The notes: a model not told the origin generated them from the sequence alone. A stretch of 64,000 nt of DNA from Sipunculus nudus (GCA_026874595.1 CM049320.1:36118214-36182213), one strand, 5' to 3'. Shown: positions 47,401 to 57,170, numbered from the stretch's first letter. Translations and numbers: made by a program.

Positions 47401-48479
47401 TTCTGGGTGAGCGTGAGATACACCAGCAGAGCAACCAAAGGGGCGGTTTCTTCAGATATCTGCCGCCGTTTGTCACATGCCTGTTGGTTTTGGTACGGGG
47501 ATGAGAAACCTGGAGGTAGATCCACCTGCCGGTGCACTGGTGTGTCCAGCATGTAAACAACCACGTCTGCCAAGTACGGTTTGATATGTAGGTTGTGCAT
47601 CAGGCCCCTGACGATGCTCCACATCAGCTGGCTGAGCACGGGTGACACGACCAGAAGGTTTTCAATGGGCTCTTCCGTCGGGGAATTCCTGTCGTCCTGC
47701 AGGACGTCCGCAAGCAACTGCTTCCGTTGCGGCCGTCGCTTCGGAGCAGAACGGCGTGTAGCGTAGGCCAGCGTCGCGTCCCACAAATCCACGGTGACCG
47801 CGTTTAGGTTTTCGTGCAGGGATACGTCACGCCTGACCGAGTCCCGCACGAGGAACATGCAACCGTGCATGAGTGCGCTGATATGCGCCCACGTAAACGT
47901 TCCAAAGATGAAAAAATCTTTCGCCTCCAGTGGCGGTCCTTCACTCTTCACAACGCTCATGATCCGCTGCACAGTCAATGAGTGCAGGTCCTTGCCATTG
48001 TCCACCAGGTCGGCAGACGTGTATTTCTGCGGAACCGGAAAAAAATCGCTTTTCTCACAACCTTCCCAGGCGGGGGTTGTGGTCTGCAGCATGTCATCGA
48101 TGACCTGCCTCACGTTCTTCATTCGTCTCATCGGGTTGTCATGCTCGTGTAGACGCGGGTCATCGTACCCGTGCAGGAGGAACAAGAACGGATACCTGCC
48201 GGCACTGTTGACTTCACCGTCCGGTGTCTCCACGAAACCTTTCCAGGGCAGATCACTTTCCACGGTCAGCCCCCTCACGACAGGTAACCAACCACCGGGT
48301 TCCCCTTCGCATTGCGCCAACAGCTGTTTAACTATGATGCCTCCTGCGACGTCAAGCGAAAGCAAATCGTCCCTCTTGACCACATACAAACGGGCAGGCG
48401 TGATATCCCCCAGATCGCCGGTCTCGCAAAGACTGGTGTAGTCTCTCTCGTCTGGTTTACTACCACCCGACCTGTGCAT
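44439..48479 (-). CDS. Probable major capsid protein (1346 aa)
   Basis: A single uninterrupted frame from the ATG at 48479. The length falls in the narrow range of herpesvirus major capsid proteins (about 1,340-1,380 aa), there is no signal peptide or membrane span, and composition is that of a soluble structural protein without low-complexity tracts. It has a Cys/His pair in the middle (MCHKCHKDG, CPCVWFPR). The capsid protease/scaffold gene lies 1.8 kb away, a sensible partner because the scaffold tail binds the major capsid protein during procapsid assembly. No short signature proves the family, so the call rests on size, composition and neighbours. Alternative: large tegument protein. Confidence 0.6.
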   Translation of the reverse strand: MHRSGGSKPDERDYTSLCETGDLGDITPARLYVVKRDDLLSLDVAGGIIVKQLLAQCEGEPGGWLPVVRGLTVESDLPWKGFVETPDGEVNSAGRYPFLFLLHGYDDPRLHEHDNPMRRMKNVRQVIDDMLQTTTPAWEGCEKSDFFPVPQKYTSADLVDNGKDLHSLTVQRIMSVVKSEGPPLEAKDFFIFGTFTWAHISALMHGCMFLVRDSVRRDVSLHENLNAVTVDLWDATLAYATRRSAPKRRPQRKQLLADVLQDDRNSPTEEPIENLLVVSPVLSQLMWSIVRGLMHNLHIKPYLADVVVYMLDTPVHRQVDLPPGFSSPYQNQQACDKRRQISEETAPLVALLVYLTLTQNTSCRFADTVEFKNWPCDEDVHFSLVRQAEATPFGNPEKCTAELERMMPGHVERQMSPCLAEAVAMSLRLNEASLLCSLLKSTDSAAVDMTSFLLTDRQAQLRTSQKWRASFDIDNYPFELPFDKQERQGNVKSHMDSAGRHGNTVLAQRLVGLSLDLHVTARSLDSFETLAEGVPWDADLSDVKKAINTRMCHKCHKDGVSLDRGPENCPCVWFPRPVRQILEKRGTAHDGLCVPGLHVLCKGPHFTGNVEKSSFVQRKESDSRRRESQEAPSGVLARVLKEIPPELDMIVQPHAGRLHTSFIDALAGCFITKPDSQLRKKHDSTPLDVTSVCKMFSCVTDTVASVTLEAKRFANLAAERTANRKAGATDVEKLRSELAITLSGEMLAYQGAAVWKMHQCTLLHQCLLASNMAQADVFKRLQSAAATYQQVQLTLLHSPLMLDKPLFSYKPYVVRSASVPSLHDQGRVLAHEHCSKDCVWYKVQDAYCKMNTTTWYKDKSSANKKGWQRPQGSVDAPFAETHGSIRASIMESRSAGVSAADIYQEQGDFTVTPRVSGLSDDAVEDETISPAVAADVTSVVRNSSYDYIIGNHEQEEERFRGTGWGWVSGLSVFTKPLSRDTQGWIVQIIQSCYHPSLKKMIQAKTLRELALDAEESEVHLRQADVHALVRLVQLVETSPLRGGRHVSGSKEFTSFLLQSQLFCHMSQLSDAHQKENAILPVWVQAGWGGVTFNNPKSESGEAQMPVFRDAGLVMVKDGVSCLNEASSLRYKVTVACMRPNFYVLQNHLVVRHRMLMGVNETELSALYTGALKSMNWPRAGKQDADDKRQYPLFLGVSTEPFSQRMQVHHAARSVLHGMDAAGRTGSIQDLETCLDDMCEDPDVPVEKVAGLLYQIISTRLGNSGVDIEQLPKSSLDAETFRCVDDFVPVSLTSAWTKTICHPLSVFSCLPASRTRNAGGFLPINESHDCVLGYRSRTFFFCYGISY

Positions 48480-48794
48480 GTTTGAACCGTATGTCTACGC
48501 TTCTGGTCGAAACAACTGTCAAGTCCTGCAACTGCGAGCACAATAAGCGAAACGCATCCGGTGCGCGCTTTTATAAGGAGGTCTGGCGTCAAACCGTTTC
48601 CTACTGCTGCATGATATGCTGTGGCAACCACGTGACAAGGCAGCTTTACAAAAAATTGGTTCGGCGTGTGAAACACACAAGTGATACTTCAGAGTGTGGA
48701 GCGACTTCTGGAACTCATACCATCAGAAGACCCCGACTAGACAGGGTATGATTACGTGGTACAACACCGCACACACACAAATATACACCGGGCC
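48480..48794. other. Divergent promoter region
   Basis: 315 bases between the leftward probable capsid gene and a rightward gene. TTATAAGG near 48571 and the CACGTG-like ACCACGTGAC near 48628 are candidate elements. No gene seen. Confidence 0.35.
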
Positions 48795-50171
48795 ATGCAA
48801 AAGGATATCCGTTCACACATCAAACAAGTGGCAGAGCACGTGGATTCATGGTTCAGGAAAACACGTCAGCTACACGGGGAAAATAAGGACGGCCATCCCG
48901 TGGATTGGTGGTACACAACAGTCGCCCCAGCCTTACAGGAATTCGTTAAGTCTCACAAGGAATGGGAACAATGCATCTTACAGCTGACCAGGCAGACCAG
49001 AAGGGCGAAGAGGACGAGGGGCGGGGACAATCACAGTGCCGCAAAGAACGGCGAACCAAACACGGTTAACGACCCAGCATCAAACGCTGGGGATAACGGC
49101 CATCACACAACACACGGGGCCCAACCAGAACTGAAGCAGCTGGCCACACATTTGCTCGAACACTACGTGGACGTTCACGGTCAAGACACGGTCAGCGTCT
49201 CGTGGGACCGGCATATCGCAAACGTAAGTACAGATGTGTTTTCTGGCACGTGGCTGGACGAGCTGGCGAGCATAATGGGTTTCACCTTGGCCCCCAACCG
49301 TAAAACGGGAAATATATTCAATACAGCAGAGTCAAGGATAAAGAACAACAAAGGGAATCCTTCTCTGAAACTGAAACAGTTACAGTTGCGAACGGTGGGA
49401 GTCCTCCTGTTGTTCGACGCCACCCTGGTGTCGTTGGCCTGCTCATACGTGCAAATCGGGCTCCCAGTGTTCGCAACTTTTGAGACTGTGTACCTATACG
49501 CAAGTATGTGGGCGTTACTGAGGGGAGCGCCGGCCGGAAACGTATCACGCGAAACAACGCATGTACTACGTGCTCTGGCGGTTATGCACTCCCATTGTTC
49601 TAACAGAGACACCAGGTCGACTTTGGCTAAGGTTGTCGCGAGCGCTGCAGCGCGGCCCATCACTTCATCCCAATGCGACGGTACTTGCGTGTTAAACGCG
49701 TGGGAGATGTGGACGCACGCTTACCCTTGCCTGCTGATCACCACAAAAACACGTACGGCACATGACCCTTGGCACCTGAATATAACACCATTCTCACGTG
49801 ATCACACGCAAGTACTCGCCGGCGTAAAAACGGCCATCGACAGGCACATACACCAAACGTGCGCGGAACTAGCGGGTGTGTGCCCACGCGACATAAACAC
49901 ACCCGAGACGGAAGGTGGAAAACACATCAGGGAAGGTACAAACACTGACCCGACACGTCAATACGCACAGACCGAGGCGGTGGAAAACAAACACAGTCTG
50001 GAACTTTACACGTTGGGAGAACATTACATGTTTCCACGTTTGCATCCACTGGGCGAGATACGGGACACTGTGCAGATTTTTCGCGACAAAAGAACACAGA
50101 GCGCAGAAGCACGAGCCGAACGGGCAGTGTTCCCGCCGGCAAAATTGCACCTGCCGATGCCTGAACATTAA
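48795..50171 (+). CDS. Protein of unknown function next to the capsid genes (458 aa)
   Basis: The ATG at 48795 (MQKDIRSHIKQVAEHVDSWF) is the first in the frame. A basic helical N-terminus (RQTRRAKRTRG) and a polar Asn/His-rich linker precede a folded core with a hydrophobic stretch (VGVLLLFDATLVSLACSYV) that reads as buried core rather than a clear membrane span. Position between the probable major capsid protein and the protease/scaffold suggests a capsid role such as a triplex subunit; no sequence motif confirms this. Confidence 0.7.
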   Translation: MQKDIRSHIKQVAEHVDSWFRKTRQLHGENKDGHPVDWWYTTVAPALQEFVKSHKEWEQCILQLTRQTRRAKRTRGGDNHSAAKNGEPNTVNDPASNAGDNGHHTTHGAQPELKQLATHLLEHYVDVHGQDTVSVSWDRHIANVSTDVFSGTWLDELASIMGFTLAPNRKTGNIFNTAESRIKNNKGNPSLKLKQLQLRTVGVLLLFDATLVSLACSYVQIGLPVFATFETVYLYASMWALLRGAPAGNVSRETTHVLRALAVMHSHCSNRDTRSTLAKVVASAAARPITSSQCDGTCVLNAWEMWTHAYPCLLITTKTRTAHDPWHLNITPFSRDHTQVLAGVKTAIDRHIHQTCAELAGVCPRDINTPETEGGKHIREGTNTDPTRQYAQTEAVENKHSLELYTLGEHYMFPRLHPLGEIRDTVQIFRDKRTQSAEARAERAVFPPAKLHLPMPEH

Positions 50172-50304
50172 GTATACGACAGAAACCCCTCCCGCCGAAA
50201 GACATTACGAAGAATAACAGAACATCTCTGTTTATTTACCCCGGTGCAAGCGCCAGACGACAACGACACATGACATGTGACATAATTACACGAGCACCAT
50301 AAAC

Positions 50305-52506
50305 ATGTTCGCAGTTTGCTGTTTAGCCAGTACATGTCCCCAGGTCTGGAAAAGGTTAAACGGACCCGATCGGGGAAAATACCGTCTTTCAGACGCTATC
50401 TTACGTCACGTATCACTAGGGGTGGACGATAGTTCAGATGCACCGAAGGATGTGAACAGAAACGCGTCATGCACCAAACCCGTGTTCATCACACACGACC
50501 GGCTCTCCCCCCCTGTCGGGAGCTTGATCCACATACGTCATCTCCCAGACGTCGGGCTGTTTGGGGTTATACAGTTGGACCCGAGGTTCGTGGGTGTGCT
50601 CACACGGGCGTGTCCCTACTTTGTGGACAGATCACCGGCAAACCGTGAAAACGCTTCTACGAAAGACCTTTTACGGGCGCTGTTCCCCGCTGTGTCGTTG
50701 TCCTCACTGAAGCTGTCAGACACGTTTTCAGAACAGGGTTGTCCGACTAAGGAGGACCTGGAGATTGCTGCCGGCCCGGACTTCCTGAACCACGTTTCGT
50801 TGACGATGAACAACGCCCGTGCAGGCTGCCTTGCCATGTACTGCACAAGTCTGCATTTGGACGAACCGGATTGTGAGCACACTGAAAACGAGAACCTGTT
50901 CAAACACCTCGGCCTGAGCCCGGAATTGTACAGGGATATCATTAAAGAGGCTGAAGGGCGTGTCCTCCCAGAGGAGACATTCAGCACAGACGAAACCACA
51001 GTGCCCACCTGGCACAACCTGCTCTTGGGGGCAGCACTGAACCCTTTCACGGTCAAACAATGCAAGAAACAAGAACTCGAACAGCTTGGGTTGGCTTCGA
51101 CATTTATTGACGCTGAAAACAAATCAGACGCTGGTGCGGACAGTCCACTCGCTGGGCACGCTGAAACCTCAACACCGCTGAAACCAGCTTCACCACAAAC
51201 ACCGCTGAAACCAGCTTCACCACAAACGTGTATTTGTGATGAACAGGAACATTCTGACGACACCGATCCGATCAATCTTTCAGACAGGGGCGAATCGACC
51301 TTGACCGTAGTGGAAGGCAGTTCCGGAAACCCCGAACGACTGGCCGCAGACATGTCATCATCAAACAGTAACGCGCCAGTAACCCCAAACGGTTCCGGGC
51401 AGTTAACAGCGGACATGAAGGAGTGGATAACGGGTCAAGAAGAACTACTGCAAAGGTTGAAATCTAAGTACGGCCGGGTCGATGCGGAAGCACCTGTGCA
51501 GATTCAGGCTGCACCATGGCCGCACGGTTCTTTCGGTTACGCTTCCCCGACGGTCGGAACACAAACGCAGCCGTCAACTTATGCGCCAGGGTCCGGGGTC
51601 TGGTGGCCGGGTTCGCCGACGAACGCAGGGCCCGTCTTCCAACCAGGGCATTACGCATCAGCGCGCTTCTCGCCCTATCAGCCACCCGCGACACCGTTGT
51701 ACCCGCAAGCACCTGTGGCGCCGCCCCCACCCTTTGCGAGTGACGGCAGCACGACCGGGTTCGACAGGCACACGGTACAAACGCCGCACACGCAGCAGCA
51801 ACCCTCCACCGTGCATTATTACTTTTACGGTGATAACGGTAAACAGCATATCGCGGACAGAAGGACAGGGTCATCGTCAAGAGCTGATGATAAAACGGAA
51901 CAAGAAGCCGCGCATCACAACCACGCACGCACGTCGGACACTGGTGGCCACTCCGGGCTTGATATGTTGAAATCCCCAGAAACGCAAAGAGCGTCCGTTT
52001 TTTCCCCTGCCGGGCTCGAGTCCACCGTTAAAACACTGCAGGAGACGGTGGAAAAACTGACAACACACGTTCACACAAACGTTCACCCTGCCCACCCACC
52101 TCACACGTTTCAAGCCAGTCAACCTTCCGTTCAGCCAGCCGCAGCACATGCTCCTGCCCATCCCCCGTCTATTGAGACTACGGTGGGTGACCAAAAAGAC
52201 GGCCGTGACAGTCGCGCGTTACTGCAAGAACTTGTTCGGGGTATCGCAGATGTCGTAGAGCAAAACAGACGTGACAGAGGTGACGTTGCGTCAGGTGAAC
52301 CACAGGTCTCCTCCGCTGTCACATCTGACACCCCTACAGAGGGTGGCCAAACCGGCAGGGATAAACCACGCGGTAAACCAGCAGACACCGTAGAGGCCGA
52401 ACGGGAACCGTCCGCTGAAAAAGAGCCAGCACTGTCAAAGGTTGTGACAGATAGGCTGAAGTTATTGGATAAGATGTTGAAGCCCCCAGCCGCATCCAGT
52501 TTTTGA
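50305..52506 (+). CDS. Capsid maturation protease and scaffold protein (733 aa)
   Basis: The N-terminal ~250 residues match the herpesvirus assemblin fold: FITHDRLSPPVGSL holds the catalytic His (His64) in the usual HD context, GLFGVIQLDPRFVGVL follows, and LNHVSLTMNNARAG holds the catalytic Ser (Ser165) in the HVSL motif. The third triad His should lie soon after (SLHLDEP or EHTENEN). The rest is a long Pro/Gln/Thr-rich scaffold with a tandem repeat, a predicted coiled coil (VKTLQETVEKLTTHV), and a short conserved-looking end (LKLLDKMLKPPAASSF) suited to bind the major capsid protein. The protease cuts itself and the scaffold during maturation. A separate shorter scaffold transcript from inside the gene is usual in the family but not visible here. 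Confidence 0.9.
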   Translation: MFAVCCLASTCPQVWKRLNGPDRGKYRLSDAILRHVSLGVDDSSDAPKDVNRNASCTKPVFITHDRLSPPVGSLIHIRHLPDVGLFGVIQLDPRFVGVLTRACPYFVDRSPANRENASTKDLLRALFPAVSLSSLKLSDTFSEQGCPTKEDLEIAAGPDFLNHVSLTMNNARAGCLAMYCTSLHLDEPDCEHTENENLFKHLGLSPELYRDIIKEAEGRVLPEETFSTDETTVPTWHNLLLGAALNPFTVKQCKKQELEQLGLASTFIDAENKSDAGADSPLAGHAETSTPLKPASPQTPLKPASPQTCICDEQEHSDDTDPINLSDRGESTLTVVEGSSGNPERLAADMSSSNSNAPVTPNGSGQLTADMKEWITGQEELLQRLKSKYGRVDAEAPVQIQAAPWPHGSFGYASPTVGTQTQPSTYAPGSGVWWPGSPTNAGPVFQPGHYASARFSPYQPPATPLYPQAPVAPPPPFASDGSTTGFDRHTVQTPHTQQQPSTVHYYFYGDNGKQHIADRRTGSSSRADDKTEQEAAHHNHARTSDTGGHSGLDMLKSPETQRASVFSPAGLESTVKTLQETVEKLTTHVHTNVHPAHPPHTFQASQPSVQPAAAHAPAHPPSIETTVGDQKDGRDSRALLQELVRGIADVVEQNRRDRGDVASGEPQVSSAVTSDTPTEGGQTGRDKPRGKPADTVEAEREPSAEKEPALSKVVTDRLKLLDKMLKPPAASSF
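51172..51225 (+). repeat. 27-bp tandem duplication in the scaffold coding region
   Basis: Two identical copies (51172-51198, 51199-51225) encode TPLKPASPQ twice, in frame, in the disordered linker between protease and scaffold. Confidence 0.85.
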
Positions 52507-52533
52507 ATGGCGCGCGCATATGTCACGTGACTG

Positions 52534-52549
52534 TATATAACATATATAA
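52534..52549 (+). promoter_or_regulatory. TATA elements upstream of the helicase gene
   Basis: TATATAA at 52534-52540 and a second ATATATAAC just after, preceded by TCACGTGA. They lie about 165 nt before the ATG at 52710. Confidence 0.4.
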
Positions 52550-52709
52550 CACAGGGGCGTCCGATTACCCTAATCAGTCATGCTCCCGGCTTGAGGTGAG
52601 TCAGTGCACCACTTTTAAGCAGTCTGACCTGACACAGGGCACGCCATCCTAACATTTTATTTTGAGCTCCCTCCTGCGCATATTGTACACGAACAGACAT
52701 CTTTGTCAG

Positions 52710-55700
52710 ATGGCTTTGACAGAAGATAAACGTGAAAGACTCATTCTGACAACAACAAGTATAGCGGACAACTTGGCCGAGTCGATTCGCACCGAGCAAC
52801 ACCGCGTCCCCGTGCCAACGTGGATGCAGCGCCCGTCGCCGCCGTACGAGACAGAAAAATGGCTCCATCAACTGGAACATATGACATGGCCGTTCCCCAG
52901 TTCTATATTCGACCCGAACCAGGCCTTGATACCCGACGAAGCAGAACGTTGCAAATGGGAGATCCTCCGCCGGGCGGCGGACCCTACCGTTCCGGCGACG
53001 CCTGGTTCTTTCACTCCCGTACATTTCCGCTGTTACGTCGTGACGGGCCCGGCCGGCGCGGGTAAAAGCACGCTGGTGGACATCCTCACCGCCAACACAC
53101 ATATGGTGTGCACCGCCGCCGGAAACGCCTCCGTGACCAACCTCCACAACGCTCTGAAGTCACACCAAGTGGGGCGCGTCGGGACGTTAGCGAAACTGCA
53201 GTTGATGTACAACTGCCGTGAAGCAGAACCCCGCGAGCCGGCTTCGACACTGAACCCTACCTCCTTCGCAGAAGCCCAGCTGGACGGGATTCTTACAGAC
53301 CACAGGAATTTCCGGTCTCAGTTCGACAACCTTAAAATGAAACTTAAAAGGATAGAAACGGCGCTGGGTACGGAATGGGCTCGCTACGCCGAGGCATTTG
53401 AAAGGGACCGGCACGGGAACAAGGTATCGTACATCAAAGGCAGGAAAATAATACAGCCACGGTCCCGCATGCGTCCCGGCTTCGATCCCGCGGTAAAATT
53501 GGCCGGTCAGGTGTCGTCCAGTAAACCTCTTCGCAGTGGCGCTACGCAGGGGCGGTGTAACAAGAAGGATCAACAACACAGGGACTTCACATGCATGGCG
53601 AACATGGGGTTGAAACGGGTGGACATGCCATGGTTACAGTCTAGTTTCCGGTTTGATTTCCCTCAAATATGCAGCAGTAACGTCGTGCTAGTGGACGAGG
53701 CGGGGATGGCCAGCAGCTACAACTTATATACATACGCTTTCTTGTATCGGTACGCGGCGTGCCGTCTTGGGATCTACCACGAGAAACCTCTGGTTTTCAT
53801 TTTACTGGGTTCAGAAAGCCAGTCGACGGCTATACGGTCAGACGGTATGGGACCCGTGGCGAACCGAGTGCCGGCCGTCAGCATGCTGCAGCATGTTTGC
53901 AACGTCCCTATCATCGCCAAGGCCACCGGCGTGTACGAACCAAATCACACCGTCGTGATGCACGTCAACAAAAGGTGCCACTTGGAAATAAGCGAACTCC
54001 TTTACGACCTTCACTACGGCATAAGGGACCCCGACACCATCCGTCTGTTGGACAAACACGTGGTGCCGTCCCACGTGGTAGAGGAACCAATGAGCCTGGA
54101 CACAACCGCGGACGGCACCGCGACAGACCTCACAGGCTGCATCAGAATATTCGCCAGTAACGACGAAGTCGCAGAGTATGACAAACGTTGCAAACAAACT
54201 ATGGAATCCGCCGATTTGGGCATATGGGTTTTCCTGAACGTCCACGACGCGATCGCGTACCTGTCCGTTTTGCAGGCGCAGTTCAGAGAACAGCGGATGC
54301 CGGGCAGGAAACGTCGACGACCGTTACGTGAGAAGCAGGATAACCGGAGGGTGGACGACATGTTTCGTGACGCGTGGGCAAAACGAGCCCTACCTAACTC
54401 GGGTGCACAGCCTCCGGGAGACAAGGAAAACAGCTCCGCGTCAGTCGGTCTGAACTGGGGGTCCGATCACCAAATGGCCCCGATGGTTACCGAAACGGGG
54501 CTGGTGTTAACCTCACTCGATTCGTTCATAGACTCACTATACACACACGCCCCGAACCTGTTTGGGTTCGAGTACACGAGTGAGTCTGTGCATTATTTCG
54601 CGGGTGGAAAAGTGTACGAGCCAGAAGGCGAATACTACCCTCCACCCGACAGGAAGAGAGAAGACAACCACATACTGCGGCCAAAGGCGACAAAGGACAC
54701 TTGGGAAGTCACGGACGACCCGGCACCAGAAAACTTCACGGACAGCCAAGGCCCGGTAAACGGCCACAAAGTACGGGAAAAGGAAACCCCCCGTCCGGAC
54801 GCGAGACAGACAGACCCCTTGCTCCCTCAAAGATACAGAGTTCTCATGTGTAAGCACACCCTGCCGGTCGGCAAACCCGCTGTATGTCGGCGGGCATGTC
54901 AGTTCGTGCTGACAGGGTTCAAGGGACCTTTCCGCTTGCTGATGAGAACGGCGCTACCCAGGATGTGCCTGTCCTTCCTCCCTGCCCACACACCGTTCGT
55001 TTGTGCCATCCTGCAAGGAGCGTACGAGGCCCTGTACAGCCTGCTGTCTGACAAGGGGGTGGCTGACCGATTCATGGCCAAACACTCACTCGGGCAAGAA
55101 GGTGAATGTGTTGACGAGAACATTAGCCGTTTCGACGTAGATGCTTCTGCAGATGCTCCCGACCCTGCCACGGATTTTGACTACCTGAACACGCTGGTGT
55201 CCGATCTCAGCACAACATACATGCGTGCCGCTGACGAATACCCGGACATCTCCGAATGTGAGGTGCACCTGGGTCTAACGTGCCTCACAGAACCGGAAGG
55301 CTCGGCGGACAAAGGCCTGGGAGCTGTCGACCAGCGGTACGTGATACCGAACCAGGTATTAGATACAGCCGAAGTAGTCACCGTGCTCGGGAGCAGGACC
55401 ATACCCGCCGATTCTCCGTTCGACGCCCTTAATTACCAGCCTTACGAAAAGTCGACCCTGCCCCGTTTCGTAAAAGCCGTGCGTTCCTCAGGCGACAAGT
55501 TCGAGCTGCGGTGCGCGGTGGTGTGTTCCGAAGAGACGGGTTGGGTCGGCCTCGCATTACCGTCATCTGAAGAGTACATCACAGAACCAGAAATCGACGT
55601 GCCCCGTTTCGCATTGCACTCGTCATTCCGCGTCCCCATGGTTTCGCAGACGGCCGTGACTGTAACCAAATCTCAAGGTCACACATACCAGCGGGTGGCC

Positions 55701-55874
55701 GTCTCTGTAAGTGACGGCATGTGCGGAGACCTCAGGACACCTTACGTCGCTATCTCCCGTGCCAGCCGTGAACTTTATGTGTCGTGTAACATGTTCCGCC
55801 GTCGTTGCGCTTTTTTCCCTCATCTGGGATTGCTGTATATACTTTTACACCCCAACACAACTCATGCAGTTTAG
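52710..55874 (+). CDS. Helicase-primase helicase subunit (UL5-type SF1 helicase, 1054 aa)
   Basis: The ATG at 52710 (MALTEDKRERLILTTTS) is the first in the frame. Superfamily 1 motifs appear in order: Walker A GPAGAGKST (residues ~113-121), Walker B VLVDEAGMAS (~326-335), and near the C-terminus motif V (VTKSQGHTYQRVAV, ~982) and motif VI (YVAISRASRELYV, ~1012). The order, spacing and the late TKSQGxT/AxSRA pair are those of herpesvirus UL5 and its Pif1/RecD relatives. It unwinds DNA at the replication fork with primase and an accessory subunit, in the nucleus. The middle has a Lys/Arg-rich insert (GRKRRRPLREKQ). AATAAA at 55902 follows the stop. Confidence 0.93.
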   Translation: MALTEDKRERLILTTTSIADNLAESIRTEQHRVPVPTWMQRPSPPYETEKWLHQLEHMTWPFPSSIFDPNQALIPDEAERCKWEILRRAADPTVPATPGSFTPVHFRCYVVTGPAGAGKSTLVDILTANTHMVCTAAGNASVTNLHNALKSHQVGRVGTLAKLQLMYNCREAEPREPASTLNPTSFAEAQLDGILTDHRNFRSQFDNLKMKLKRIETALGTEWARYAEAFERDRHGNKVSYIKGRKIIQPRSRMRPGFDPAVKLAGQVSSSKPLRSGATQGRCNKKDQQHRDFTCMANMGLKRVDMPWLQSSFRFDFPQICSSNVVLVDEAGMASSYNLYTYAFLYRYAACRLGIYHEKPLVFILLGSESQSTAIRSDGMGPVANRVPAVSMLQHVCNVPIIAKATGVYEPNHTVVMHVNKRCHLEISELLYDLHYGIRDPDTIRLLDKHVVPSHVVEEPMSLDTTADGTATDLTGCIRIFASNDEVAEYDKRCKQTMESADLGIWVFLNVHDAIAYLSVLQAQFREQRMPGRKRRRPLREKQDNRRVDDMFRDAWAKRALPNSGAQPPGDKENSSASVGLNWGSDHQMAPMVTETGLVLTSLDSFIDSLYTHAPNLFGFEYTSESVHYFAGGKVYEPEGEYYPPPDRKREDNHILRPKATKDTWEVTDDPAPENFTDSQGPVNGHKVREKETPRPDARQTDPLLPQRYRVLMCKHTLPVGKPAVCRRACQFVLTGFKGPFRLLMRTALPRMCLSFLPAHTPFVCAILQGAYEALYSLLSDKGVADRFMAKHSLGQEGECVDENISRFDVDASADAPDPATDFDYLNTLVSDLSTTYMRAADEYPDISECEVHLGLTCLTEPEGSADKGLGAVDQRYVIPNQVLDTAEVVTVLGSRTIPADSPFDALNYQPYEKSTLPRFVKAVRSSGDKFELRCAVVCSEETGWVGLALPSSEEYITEPEIDVPRFALHSSFRVPMVSQTAVTVTKSQGHTYQRVAVSVSDGMCGDLRTPYVAISRASRELYVSCNMFRRRCAFFPHLGLLYILLHPNTTHAV

Positions 55875-55901
55875 CAATTATGTATGATGTGTTTATTGTC
55901 G

Positions 55902-55907
55902 AATAAA
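55902..55907 (+). promoter_or_regulatory. AATAAA polyadenylation signal of the helicase gene
   Basis: 28 nt after the stop codon at 55874, followed by a GT-rich stretch (TTGTTTATTGTGATG) suitable as a downstream element. Confidence 0.6.
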
Positions 55908-56370
55908 ATGTAAGTTTCATCTCCGTCTTGTTTATTGTGATGTCACTGATTGATTCACCGATTCACTATAACATGCCTACATGAATGTGTTTGTGTGTGT
56001 GTGGGGAAGGGTGTGAGGGTGCGTTCAATAGCTTGCGCTGTTTAAATGACATTACACGCCAATGAACATAATATGTGTCCGATCTGAACCCATCCCATTC
56101 CCGTTCCATTTGTCGTACATGATACAATGAACATTATCCTGATCAACATCATATTGTGGAGCCGGACACGGCGAACAATAACCGATATATAAACATGCAC
56201 TTTGTAATTATCCTTCTGCGCACTGGAAGGGCTGATTGTTGTAGCGGAAAAAGCACAAAACAAGTGGTGATGAATGAATAGAACCGTATTGGTCTAATTC
56301 GTACAAAATATGTTGTACAAGATGACCAACAGGGGCCGCTGTATGGATGGTATAGGGGATATAAAAACAT

Positions 56371-56541
56371 GTATAACGTCCCTGGGTGGGCTCGAACCAC
56401 CAACCTCCCGATTAAAAGCCGGAAGCGCTACCGATTGCGCCACAGGGACTACATGCTTTGTGTACGTGAGTTTCTCATTTTATCATGAGCAGGTACTGTT
56501 CCTTGATTTGATTGGCTGATGGAAAGTATGACGTCACAGAC
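56371..56541 (-). repeat. 171-bp tRNA-containing segment, copy A
   Basis: The segment from GTATAACGTCC to ACGTCACAGAC is repeated at 60998-61168 with the same length and roughly a dozen substitutions, covering the tRNA and about 90 bp of its 5' flank (TTGATTTGATTGGCTGATGG is identical in both). Confidence 0.85.
56378..56449 (-). tRNA. tRNA with Asn-type body and Lys anticodon (TTT)
   Basis: 72 nt reading on the minus strand GTCCCTGTGGCGCAATCGG and onward. It folds with 7-bp acceptor (GTCCCTG/CAGGGAC), D stem GCGC/GCGC, anticodon loop CTTTTAA and T arm GGTGGTTCGAGCCCACC. The body is that of metazoan tRNA-Asn, but position 34 is T instead of G, giving anticodon TTT (Lys codons AAA/AAG). The anticodon stem has a T-G pair where the other copy has T-A. 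Internal B box (GGTTCGAGCCC) is intact and a T5 run stands 11 nt downstream (56367-56363), so pol III transcription is plausible. Confidence 0.8.
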
Positions 56542-57097
56542 GACCTATATAAATGCCTTTAATCCCAGTAATACATATTGTTTACTTCAATTGTTTACTT
56601 GGGGTCTAGACAGTTGGCAGCGTGATGACAATCGATACCTGTACGGAGCAGTGATTTATCATTAATCTCTATTAATCTAATTATTAATGTCACATTTAAT
56701 ATACGGCCAACTTTTGGTAACTTATTTGAGCAAACGAAAATGCTTATTTTTTTAATCATATATAATATATACTTGGGTTGGTACCAGTCTGCCAAGGGTA
56801 AAAAAGATGGCGTTGTACGCCCGTCTCTATGATTTGCCTAGAGCAGCGGTGCCACAATAGAGCGGGGTACCAGTCTATATCTTAATCAATATTGTTGGGT
56901 GCAGGAGCGCCATCATATGCCCGTGTAAGAGACTAAAGTATATGTGTCCCTGCAGTTTGCTAAGGCCATTTCAATTTTGTTCGATATGTATAAACAACAG
57001 AAAATAGTTTACTTTCTTTGATAAACTGCTGTGTACCTGGGTAGGAAATGAAAGAATAAAAATGGATGAATGTGGCTTAAAACCAAAAAGAATACGT

Positions 57098-57170
57098 GGC
57101 CAGTACGGGGGTCGAACCCGCGACCTTTGCGTTATCAGCACAACACTCTAACCAACTGAGCTAACCGGCC
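57098..57170 (-). tRNA. tRNA-Ile (anticodon GAT)
   Basis: 73 nt on the minus strand starting GGCCGGTTAGCTCAGTTGG. Acceptor GGCCGGT/ACTGGCC pairs with one G-T, D arm and T arm (GCGGGTTCGAACCCC) are canonical, and the anticodon loop CTGATAA gives GAT. The body matches metazoan tRNA-Ile, whose common nuclear anticodons are AAT and TAT; GAT is unusual in animal nuclear genomes. A T5 run lies 9 nt downstream (57089-57085). Confidence 0.85.
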
